A stretch of 64,000 bases of DNA, from NCBI GenBank assembly GCA_963422285.2, contig CAXXJO010000001.1, positions 558,001 through 622,000 of the forward strand, written 5' to 3'. Numbering within the stretch: position 1 is the stretch's first letter; every line of letters begins with the position of its first letter. The position numbers and the translations under genes were made by a program. The notes under the pieces are model-generated. The model was not told the origin of the DNA and did no database searches. It saw only the letters and a program-made list of their open reading frames with translations. Positions 29,377 to 36,497 of the stretch are shown here, piece by piece. The DNA is from VXYL01 sp963422285 (GTDB lineage: Bacteria > Pseudomonadota > Gammaproteobacteria > Pseudomonadales > Azotimanducaceae).

Positions 29377-31140
29377 ATGACGGAAGATTTTCAAGAGATC
29401 GTAGCGGACAGCGCCTCGGCAGAGCAGGCGCTGGACATCCCTCTCCAGGCAGAGGACTTCGCGGCCCTGTTCGAGGAGAGTCTAGGCTCCATCGAAATGG
29501 CCCCCGGGGCCATCGTCACCGGAACCATTGTCGAGATCGACAAGGACTACGTCACGGTACACGCCGGCCTGAAGTCCGAAGGCGTGATCCCGCGTAGCCA
29601 GTTCCTCAACGAGAACGGCGAGTTCAGCCTTGAAGTCGGCGACCAAGTGAAGGTCGCCATGGAAACTGTGGACGACGGCTTCGGCGAGACCCGGCTGTCC
29701 CGAGAGAAGGCCCGCCGCGCCGAATCCTGGCAGATGCTCGAACACGCGTTCGATGCCGGCGAGGCCGTCAAAGGCATCCTCAACGGCAAGGTCAAGGGCG
29801 GCTTCACCGTCGACATCAACGATATCCGGGCGTTCCTGCCTGGCTCTCTGGTGGACATCCGCCCGCTGCGGGAAACCGCGCACCTCGAAGGCCGCCGCCT
29901 GGATTTCAAGGTCATCAAGCTCGATCAGCGCCGCAACAATGTCGTCGTCTCCCGGCGTGCGGTGCTCGAAGAAGAGTACAGCGTCGAGCGCGAAGCGCTG
30001 CTCGCGTCTTTGGAGGAAGGGCAGGAAGTCAAAGGCGTCGTCAAGAACCTTACGGACTACGGCGCCTTCGTCGATCTCGGCGGCATCGACGGCCTGCTGC
30101 ACATCACCGACATGGCATGGCGGCGGGTACGGCATCCTAGCGAAATCGTCAATGTCGGCGACGAAGTGCAGGTCAAGATTCTTCGTTTCGATCGCGAGAA
30201 GAACCGGGTCTCCCTGGGCATGAAGCAGCTCGGCGACGATCCGTGGGTCAATATCACCCGCCGCTACCCTTCGGGCACCCGGGTGCCAGCGACGGTGACC
30301 AATCTCACCGACTACGGCTGTTTCGCCGAGATCGAGGAAGGCGTCGAGGGCTTGGTCCACGTCTCCGAGATGGACTGGACGAACAAGAACATCCACCCGT
30401 CCAAGGTGGTCGCCGTGGGCGACGAAGTGGAAGTGATGGTGCTCGAGATCGACGAGGATCGACGCCGCATCTCGCTGGGCATCAAGCAGTGCCGCCCCAA
30501 TCCCTGGGACGAGTTCGCCGCCGCCCACAGCAGCGGCGACCGCATTCGCGGGCGCATCAAGTCCATCACCGACTTCGGCATCTTCGTGGGTCTCGCTGGC
30601 GGCATCGACGGCCTCGTCTATCTCACCGACATCTCCTGGAACGAACCCGGCGAGACCGCAGTGCGCCGCTACAGCAAGGGCGAAGAGGTGGATTCGGTCA
30701 TCCTCTCCATCGACTCCGACCGCGAGCGCGTGTCGCTGGGCATCAAGCAGCTGGATCTGGACACCTTCAACGACTACGTGTCCGCCCACCCGCGCAACAG
30801 CATCGTCACCGGCGATGTAGTGTCGGTGGACGCGAGAGAAGCCGTCATCCGGCTCGCCGAGGATGTGGAAGGACGCCTGAAGGCATCGGACATCCACGCC
30901 GACCATGTCGATGGTGCCCGCATGGCGCTGGCCGCCGGCCAGGAGATCACGGCGAAGATTGTCGGCGTCGACCGCAAGAGCCGCGTCGTCAACCTGTCCG
31001 TCAAGGCGCACCACCGGGACGCCGAGAAGCAGGCGCATCAGGAGTATCGGCAGCGAGATCGAGAGCGTCGAGGGCCGACCACCCTTGGCGATCTGATCAA
31101 GGAGCAGATGAGCCGCAAGGACGGCACTGGCGAGTTCTAG
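29377..31140 (+). CDS. rpsA: 30S ribosomal protein S1
   Basis: S1 brings mRNA to the 30S subunit. The 587-residue protein has six S1 RNA-binding repeats; KGVVKNLTDYGAFVDLGGID and the similar NLTDYGCFAEIEEGVEGLVH are the third and fourth. A good AAGGA ribosome site precedes the ATG. Length exceeds the E. coli protein by about 30 residues, mostly from an acidic N-terminal extension (MTEDFQEIVADSASAEQALD) and a charged C-terminal tail. Its flanks, cmk and ihfB, are the conserved ones. Confidence 0.97.
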   Translation: MTEDFQEIVADSASAEQALDIPLQAEDFAALFEESLGSIEMAPGAIVTGTIVEIDKDYVTVHAGLKSEGVIPRSQFLNENGEFSLEVGDQVKVAMETVDDGFGETRLSREKARRAESWQMLEHAFDAGEAVKGILNGKVKGGFTVDINDIRAFLPGSLVDIRPLRETAHLEGRRLDFKVIKLDQRRNNVVVSRRAVLEEEYSVEREALLASLEEGQEVKGVVKNLTDYGAFVDLGGIDGLLHITDMAWRRVRHPSEIVNVGDEVQVKILRFDREKNRVSLGMKQLGDDPWVNITRRYPSGTRVPATVTNLTDYGCFAEIEEGVEGLVHVSEMDWTNKNIHPSKVVAVGDEVEVMVLEIDEDRRRISLGIKQCRPNPWDEFAAAHSSGDRIRGRIKSITDFGIFVGLAGGIDGLVYLTDISWNEPGETAVRRYSKGEEVDSVILSIDSDRERVSLGIKQLDLDTFNDYVSAHPRNSIVTGDVVSVDAREAVIRLAEDVEGRLKASDIHADHVDGARMALAAGQEITAKIVGVDRKSRVVNLSVKAHHRDAEKQAHQEYRQRDRERRGPTTLGDLIKEQMSRKDGTGEF

Positions 31141-31254
31141 CGCAGCCCAGGCTTGGTGGTCTCCTCTAGGCGATTCCCCGCAAGCGTAATCGCGGTATGC
31201 TCGCGTCCCCCGCTCGACTGTGGTAGCTTGGCGGCGATTCGGGGGGTATCGGCC

Positions 31255-31608
31255 ATGACGAAGTCCGAGCTGATCGAGCGAATCGCCATGCGGCAAAGCC
31301 ATTTGACAGTCAAGGATGTGGAATTGGCTGTCAAGACCCTGCTCGAGCAGATGACCGATACCCTCGCCCGAGGCGAACGCATCGAAATCCGCGGCTTCGG
31401 CAGCTTCTCCCTGCACTATCGGGCACCGCGGATCGGCCGCAATCCCAAGACCGGCGAGTCCGTGGGGCTGGCCGGCAAGCATGTTCCCCACTTCAAGGCC
31501 GGCTGGGCGCTGCGCGACCGGGTGGACGACGGTTCGCGTTTGGAGAAGCCGCGTCGTCGCACGATTCTGGTTCGCCGGCACACCACAGATGGCGATGCCC
31601 CGGACTAA
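31255..31608 (+). CDS. ihfB: Integration host factor beta subunit
   Basis: IHF bends DNA sharply at specific sites and helps recombination, replication and promoter architecture. The 117-residue protein begins MTKSELIERIAMRQSHLTVK and holds IEIRGFGSFSLHYRAPRIGR and RNPKTGESVGLAGKHVPHFK, the DNA-contacting arm with the intercalating proline. The C-terminal tail (about 20 residues rich in Arg) is longer than usual. A longer frame from 31153 lacks support. Placement after rpsA is conserved. Confidence 0.96.
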   Translation: MTKSELIERIAMRQSHLTVKDVELAVKTLLEQMTDTLARGERIEIRGFGSFSLHYRAPRIGRNPKTGESVGLAGKHVPHFKAGWALRDRVDDGSRLEKPRRRTILVRRHTTDGDAPD

Positions 31609-31891
31609 GACGTTCCTCGTCGTCGTCATCCTGCTGGTCTTCATCCTCGCCGGCGTCGTGCTCGGGATCGACAACCACACGCCGGTAGCCCTTCGCTTCC
31701 TCGACAAGCGGACTCCCGAGCTGCAAGTGTTCTGGTGGCTGTACATGGCGTTCGGTGGCGGCGCGTTGGCCGGTTTCGCGCTGTGCTTCTTCGGCTTCGT
31801 GCGCGGCAAGCTGAACGAACGCCGCCTCAAGCGCGCTCTGGCCGAACGCGAACGCGAGCTGGATCGCCTGCGAGCCAGCGATGCGACCTGA
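31589..31891 (+). CDS. lapA: Lipopolysaccharide assembly protein LapA-like (DUF1049)
   Basis: LapA-type proteins are small inner-membrane proteins that help control lipopolysaccharide synthesis. The 100-residue protein has two membrane helices (TFLVVVILLVFILAGVVLGI and WWLYMAFGGGALAGFALCFF) joined by a short periplasmic loop with NHTPVALRFLDKRTPE, and a charged C-terminal coiled coil. It overlaps the end of ihfB by 20 bases. In E. coli lapA is followed by lapB, which is not found here. Confidence 0.85.
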   Translation: MAMPRTKTFLVVVILLVFILAGVVLGIDNHTPVALRFLDKRTPELQVFWWLYMAFGGGALAGFALCFFGFVRGKLNERRLKRALAERERELDRLRASDAT

Positions 31892-32045
31892 CCTCGCCTC
31901 GAGACTGCGCAAGAACAGCGAAACCACGGCAATCACCCACAAAATCCGGCTGCGATTTCCTACACGCGGCAGTGGCATCGTCCTACATAGAACAGCTTCG
32001 CAAAGAGGTATCGTCGCTTCCGCAACCCACAACTGGAGATGACCC

Positions 32046-32378
32046 ATGTCACTACGCGCACTACTGGCGCTCCTGGCCATGGCCTGGATCGGCCTCGCCG
32101 CTGCTGGCGAAGCCCCGGTTCGCGTCAACGTCAACACCGCGGACGCGCAAACCATCGCTCGCGCCCTCACCGGCGTCGGCCTCAAGAAAGCGCAAGCTAT
32201 CGTACGCTACCGCGAAACCCACGGCCGCTTCGATGCGCCCGCGGACCTCGCCAAGGTCAAGGGCATCGGCCCGGCGATCATCAGCAAGAACGCCGACAGA
32301 ATCGCCATCAGCGAAGCAGAGGGAGGAACTCGGTCCGCTTCCAAGCAGCCCGGGACGAACACCGAAGACGGCGATTGA
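32046..32378 (+). CDS. ComEA-like helix-hairpin-helix protein
   Basis: A 110-residue exported protein. The N-terminus MSLRALLALLAMAWIGLAAA is a signal peptide. Residues of about 25-85 contain VNVNTADAQTIARALTGVGL followed by KKAQAIVRYRETHG and LAKVKGIGPAIISKN, the paired helix-hairpin-helix DNA-binding fold of the ComEA C-terminal domain. Such stand-alone proteins bind double-stranded DNA in the periplasm; a role in DNA uptake is possible but not shown. A related gene sits beside wbpM in Pseudomonas aeruginosa, so the neighbourhood is conserved. Confidence 0.85.
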   Translation: MSLRALLALLAMAWIGLAAAGEAPVRVNVNTADAQTIARALTGVGLKKAQAIVRYRETHGRFDAPADLAKVKGIGPAIISKNADRIAISEAEGGTRSASKQPGTNTEDGD

Positions 32379-32527
32379 AACGGCAGCGGCGACAGGCAAA
32401 TGACAGGCAAATAATGAACCGTGATCTCGAATCAGCCCAGGTACGCCACGAGGCCGCAGGCACAGTCGTCCCATGGCTGGGCAGCGTATGCGCTCTTCAA
32501 TGATGCGCGTCCTCCTCGGCGGGAGGC

Positions 32528-33460
32528 ATGGAAAGTTGGCGAGTCGACTGGAAGATGACCGGCCGCGCCTGGATTACCGGCGCTAGCGGCTTTGTCGGCC
32601 GCCATCTCGTCCGGCATCTTGCGCATACCGGCTGGCGAGTCCAGAGCGCACGTCTGCGACCGGGCGCTCTGGACGCATCTTCCGCCCCCGCGCCGAGCCC
32701 GGGCGATGTCGTCTTCCACCTTGGCGGCATGGCTCACCGGAGTCGGCGCGCCGAGCGCGACCTCTACATGGCCACCAATTGCGAGCTGACGCTTGCGTTG
32801 TACGCGCAGGCCAGTCGGGCGGGGGCGCGAGGATTCGTCTTCGTCAGCACCAGCAAGGTGCTTGGCGAACGCGTTGTCGAACCGGCCGGCATCGATGCCC
32901 CGCGCCAGCCGAAGGGACCCTATGCCGAAAGCAAAGCGCTGGCCGAGGAGCGCTTGCTGGCCGCCTGTGTCCGCACGGCGCTGCCGCTCGCCATCGTTCG
33001 ACCGCCGCTAGTCTACGGACCCGGGGTGGCGGCCAACTTCGGCAAGCTGCTCCACTGCCTCGCTCTTGGACTGCCGCTGCCATTGGCGAACGCGCGGAGC
33101 AGGCGCAGCTTAGTGTCGGCAGGCAATCTGGTCCATGCGCTGGCAGCAGTCGGCACCGGGCTGGCCGCGGCGAACAAGCCAGACGGTCAGATATGGCATG
33201 TCAGCGATGGCTGCGACGTGGATGTTGCGACGCTGTGCCGGCTGCTTGCTCGCAAACTGGGCCGCGAGGCCAGGCTCTGGCCCTTGCCGCGTCCGTTCTT
33301 CCAAGCTGCCGGCATCGTGCCGGCAAGCCTGTTGGCAAGCCTGTTCGAGCCGTTCCGCCTCGACGACGGCAGCTTGCGCCGGGAACTTGGCTGGTCGCCG
33401 CCGCAATCGTTCGACCTGGCGCTGGACGAGACGGTGCGCTGGTTCCAGGGCAGGCCTTGA
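32528..33460 (+). CDS. NAD-dependent sugar epimerase/dehydratase (WbpV-like)
   Basis: An extended short-chain dehydrogenase of 310 residues that probably acts on a UDP-N-acetyl sugar. It shows AWITGASGFVGRHLVRHL, the serine in FVSTSKVLGE, the catalytic YAESKALAEE and the IVRPPLVYGPG segment. The combination of this gene with WbpL- and WbpM-like genes next to ihfB matches the distal end of the Pseudomonas O-antigen cluster, where WbpV precedes WbpL. Start 32528 is uncertain; 32555 (MTGRAWITGASG) is equally possible. The stop overlaps the next gene (TTGA). Confidence 0.75.
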   Translation: MESWRVDWKMTGRAWITGASGFVGRHLVRHLAHTGWRVQSARLRPGALDASSAPAPSPGDVVFHLGGMAHRSRRAERDLYMATNCELTLALYAQASRAGARGFVFVSTSKVLGERVVEPAGIDAPRQPKGPYAESKALAEERLLAACVRTALPLAIVRPPLVYGPGVAANFGKLLHCLALGLPLPLANARSRRSLVSAGNLVHALAAVGTGLAAANKPDGQIWHVSDGCDVDVATLCRLLARKLGREARLWPLPRPFFQAAGIVPASLLASLFEPFRLDDGSLRRELGWSPPQSFDLALDETVRWFQGRP

Positions 33461-34425
33461 GCATCCTACCGCCCCACGGGCTGGCGGCCGTCTCGATGTT
33501 CGTCGTCACGGCCGCCGCCACCGCGCTGGTCTGGAAGGTCGTTCCCCGCTTCGGGTTGCTGGCGCATCCCAACGAGCGCAGTTCCCATGCCAAGCCCACG
33601 CCAAGCGGCGGCGGCCTCGGTTTCGTGGTGCCGATGGTGGCCTGGTTCGCACTGGCCGCCAGCGACTATGCACCAGCCTTGGCGTTGGCCATCGCCGGTA
33701 CCGCGGTGGCGGCACTCGGCTTGCTCGATGATATTCGGGATATCCGCCGGGACCTCCGCCTCGTCTGCCACTTCGCCTTGGCGGCCGGCTGCGTACTGTG
33801 GCTGCTCGAACCCGGCGTCCTTGTCGCCGGCGCACTGATCCTCGGCTTGGCGTGGTGGTTGAACCTCTACAACTTCATGGACGGCATCGACGGCATCGCC
33901 GCCTCCCAGACTGCGGCCTATGCCGCTGCCGCGCTCGCCCTCGGCAGCCTGGACCAGTCCGAGACATTCGCCTGGGTGCTGCTAGCGGCATCCTTGGGCT
34001 TTCTGTGCTTCAACTGGGCACCGGCAAAGGTCTTCATGGGCGACGTGGGCAGCGGCTTCCTCGGCCTGGCGACCGGGGTGTTCGCGCTCTGGCTGTGGCG
34101 AAGCGGCGAACTGCCGTTTGTCGCCAGCGCCATCCTGCTGCTAGCATTCTGGTTCGACGCAAGCTATACCCTGTTCGTGAGAATCGTCACCGGCCAAGCA
34201 TTCGCCGACGCGCATCGGATGCATCTGTACCAGATCGTTTCCCGACGCCTCGGGCACGGCCTCACCACGGCCTTGTTCTGGCTGCACATGTTGATGTGGC
34301 TGACCCCGCTCGCCGGGGCAGCCGCCGCCTTTCCGCAATGGCAGTTCGCCTGTCTGACCGTCGCCTGCCTGCCCGTCGCCATCGCTTGCGTGGTACTGCG
34401 AGCCGGAGCTCGAGATGCTGGTTGA
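33457..34425 (+). CDS. WbpL/WecA-family initiating glycosyl-1-phosphate transferase
   Basis: This integral membrane enzyme transfers a sugar-1-phosphate to undecaprenyl phosphate to start a polysaccharide chain. The 322-residue protein is nearly all membrane helices. It has the motifs SSHAKPTPSGGGLGF, the catalytic LLDDIRDIRRDLRL, NLYNFMDGIDGIA and AKVFMGDVGSGFLG. The TTG start at 33457 overlaps the epimerase stop and leaves a normal first helix; an ATG at 33496 would trim it. The next gene overlaps its end by 11 bases. Confidence 0.88.
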   Translation: MSILPPHGLAAVSMFVVTAAATALVWKVVPRFGLLAHPNERSSHAKPTPSGGGLGFVVPMVAWFALAASDYAPALALAIAGTAVAALGLLDDIRDIRRDLRLVCHFALAAGCVLWLLEPGVLVAGALILGLAWWLNLYNFMDGIDGIAASQTAAYAAAALALGSLDQSETFAWVLLAASLGFLCFNWAPAKVFMGDVGSGFLGLATGVFALWLWRSGELPFVASAILLLAFWFDASYTLFVRIVTGQAFADAHRMHLYQIVSRRLGHGLTTALFWLHMLMWLTPLAGAAAAFPQWQFACLTVACLPVAIACVVLRAGARDAG

Positions 34426-36343
34426 GTTCATCGAAGGACTGAGCCGACATTGCAAGCAGGCCATCGCCATCGCCATCGACTGCGTGATGCTGTCCGTCAT
34501 GCTGGCCTGTACGCTGATCCTGAAGCACGGTCGTTGGGACCTGGACTGGCTGCAGTTCTGGCCAGCGTTCGCGGTCACTCTGGGTTGCGTACCCTTGTTT
34601 CTTCGCCTCGGCCTTTACCGCCACATCATCCGTCACATGGGGCCCCATGCGATTTGGGCCATCGTCAAGGGCATCACCGTCACCACTGTCGCTCTCGCCG
34701 CCGTCGCCTACATGGTGCGGCTGCCGGACTTTCCGCGCTCGGCCCTGATCATCTTCTGGCTGTTGTCGTTCTGCTATGTCACGGGAACCCGATTCCTGGT
34801 GCGCGCCTACGCACAGGCGGTGGTACGCGGCAACGTCGCTAGGCAGCCGGTGGCCATCTACGGCACCGGCGAGGCAGCTGCCTACCTCGCCCACCGGCTT
34901 GGCCGCGAAGGGGACTACCGTCCCGTGGCCTTCATCGACGAGAACAAGGACTTGCATGGCCGCGTCATCGACGGCCTGACAGTGCATCCCGTGGAGGCGC
35001 TGTCGCAACTCGCCTCCGAACACATCGTCCGCCAAGTGCTCATCGCCCTGTCGCCCGCGTCGTCGGCGGAGCGTCGGCGCGTCATCGAAATGCTGGAGCC
35101 GTATCCGGTCCAGGTCCGCATCGTTCCGGACTTCGACGCCATCATCTCCGGCATTCCCGTCGCCAATATCCAGGATATCGACATCAGCGATCTGCTCGGG
35201 CGCCACGAGGTGGCGCCCCTGCCCCACCTGCTGAGCGGTTCCGTGGCCAACCGCGCCGTGTTGGTGACCGGTGCCGGGGGCTCCATCGGCACCGAGCTAT
35301 GCCGCCAGATCCTGCGCTTGGGACCGCGGCTGCTAATTATTCTCGACCAAGCCGAATTCTCGCTGTTCAAGGCGGAAAACGAGCTTAGGCGCATCTGCGA
35401 ACGCAGCCGCACGACCACGCCGGTCATCACTATTCTCGGCTCGGTGCTGGACCGTGTTCTGTTGGAGCGCACCATGCGCGGCTACGGCGTGGAGACGGTC
35501 TACCACGCCGCCGCGTACAAGCACGTGGGCCTAGTGGAAAACAACGTCATCCAGGGCATCAAGAACAATACCTTCGGCACTCTGTGTGCTGCCGAAGCGG
35601 CTATCGATGCCGGCGTCGCCGACTTCATCCTGATCTCGACCGACAAAGCGGTGCGTACCCGCAACGTCATGGGCGCTAGCAAGCGGCTGGCCGAGATGGT
35701 GCTGCAAGCGCTTCAGGAACAGACCGATCGAACCTGCTTCTCCATGGTCCGCTTCGGCAACGTCATGATCTCTTCCGGCTCCGTAGTACCGCTGTTTTTG
35801 GAGCAGATCGACAGAGGCGGCCCGGTCACCATCACCCACCCGGATGTAACGCGCTACTTCATGACCCTGCCCGAAGCCGCCGAACTCGTCCTGCAAGCCG
35901 CCAGCATGGCCACGGGTGGCGATATCTTCCTGCTCGACATGGGCAAGCCGGTGAAGATCCACCATCTCGCCCGAAAGCTGATCCGCCTGAAGGGCTACAA
36001 GGTGCGCGACGAGTCGACCCCCCACGGCGATATCGAGATCCGCATCACCGGGTTGCGGCCCGGCGAGAAGCTGCACGAGGAACTGCTGGTGGGCGACGCC
36101 TCCTCCGGCACCGAACACCGCAAGATCATGCGCACCCTGGAATCTCATGTGTCCTGGACCGAACTGCGTCCTGCCCTCGTCACCCTGGAGCATGCCTGCG
36201 ACGCCTTCGACCACGACGCCATTAAGCGATTCATCGAAAACCTGGTGGAAGGCGCCGATCTCGCCGAGCAGCTATTCGACCTGACGCCCCGAGCCGACGT
36301 GCTGATGCTGCCGAAGCGCGAATCGCTGGGACGGGCGAGGTAG
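34415..36343 (+). CDS. WbpM/CapD-like UDP-GlcNAc 4,6-dehydratase
   Basis: The enzyme makes UDP-4-keto-6-deoxy sugars for O-antigen or capsule. The 642-residue protein has four N-terminal membrane helices (to about residue 110), a first nucleotide-binding domain (VAIYGTGEAAAYLAHRLG) and a C-terminal catalytic dehydratase domain with LVTGAGGSIGTELCRQILRL, VYHAAAYKHVGLVENN, ISTDKAVRTRNVMGASK and GLRPGEKLHEEL. This is the standard WbpM layout. It is the last gene of the plus-strand run; putA beyond it is convergent. Confidence 0.92.
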   Translation: MLVEFIEGLSRHCKQAIAIAIDCVMLSVMLACTLILKHGRWDLDWLQFWPAFAVTLGCVPLFLRLGLYRHIIRHMGPHAIWAIVKGITVTTVALAAVAYMVRLPDFPRSALIIFWLLSFCYVTGTRFLVRAYAQAVVRGNVARQPVAIYGTGEAAAYLAHRLGREGDYRPVAFIDENKDLHGRVIDGLTVHPVEALSQLASEHIVRQVLIALSPASSAERRRVIEMLEPYPVQVRIVPDFDAIISGIPVANIQDIDISDLLGRHEVAPLPHLLSGSVANRAVLVTGAGGSIGTELCRQILRLGPRLLIILDQAEFSLFKAENELRRICERSRTTTPVITILGSVLDRVLLERTMRGYGVETVYHAAAYKHVGLVENNVIQGIKNNTFGTLCAAEAAIDAGVADFILISTDKAVRTRNVMGASKRLAEMVLQALQEQTDRTCFSMVRFGNVMISSGSVVPLFLEQIDRGGPVTITHPDVTRYFMTLPEAAELVLQAASMATGGDIFLLDMGKPVKIHHLARKLIRLKGYKVRDESTPHGDIEIRITGLRPGEKLHEELLVGDASSGTEHRKIMRTLESHVSWTELRPALVTLEHACDAFDHDAIKRFIENLVEGADLAEQLFDLTPRADVLMLPKRESLGRAR

Positions 36344-36497
36344 CATCCGCACAGAGGGACGCAAGCGCGACGGAACCGCTTTAGGGGGCCACGCCATGCA
36401 GAGGCAGCTTGACGGCCTTCCGAGGCGGCCGCGATGGCCCACCTGCTGTCGCTGTCCGGATGCGAGCCGACCTTCCTGTTGGCCGAGTTCGGCGCCG

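Noticed and set aside
29482..31932. 816-codon minus-strand open frame opposite rpsA
   Set aside because: Shadow of the S1 repeats on the other strand.
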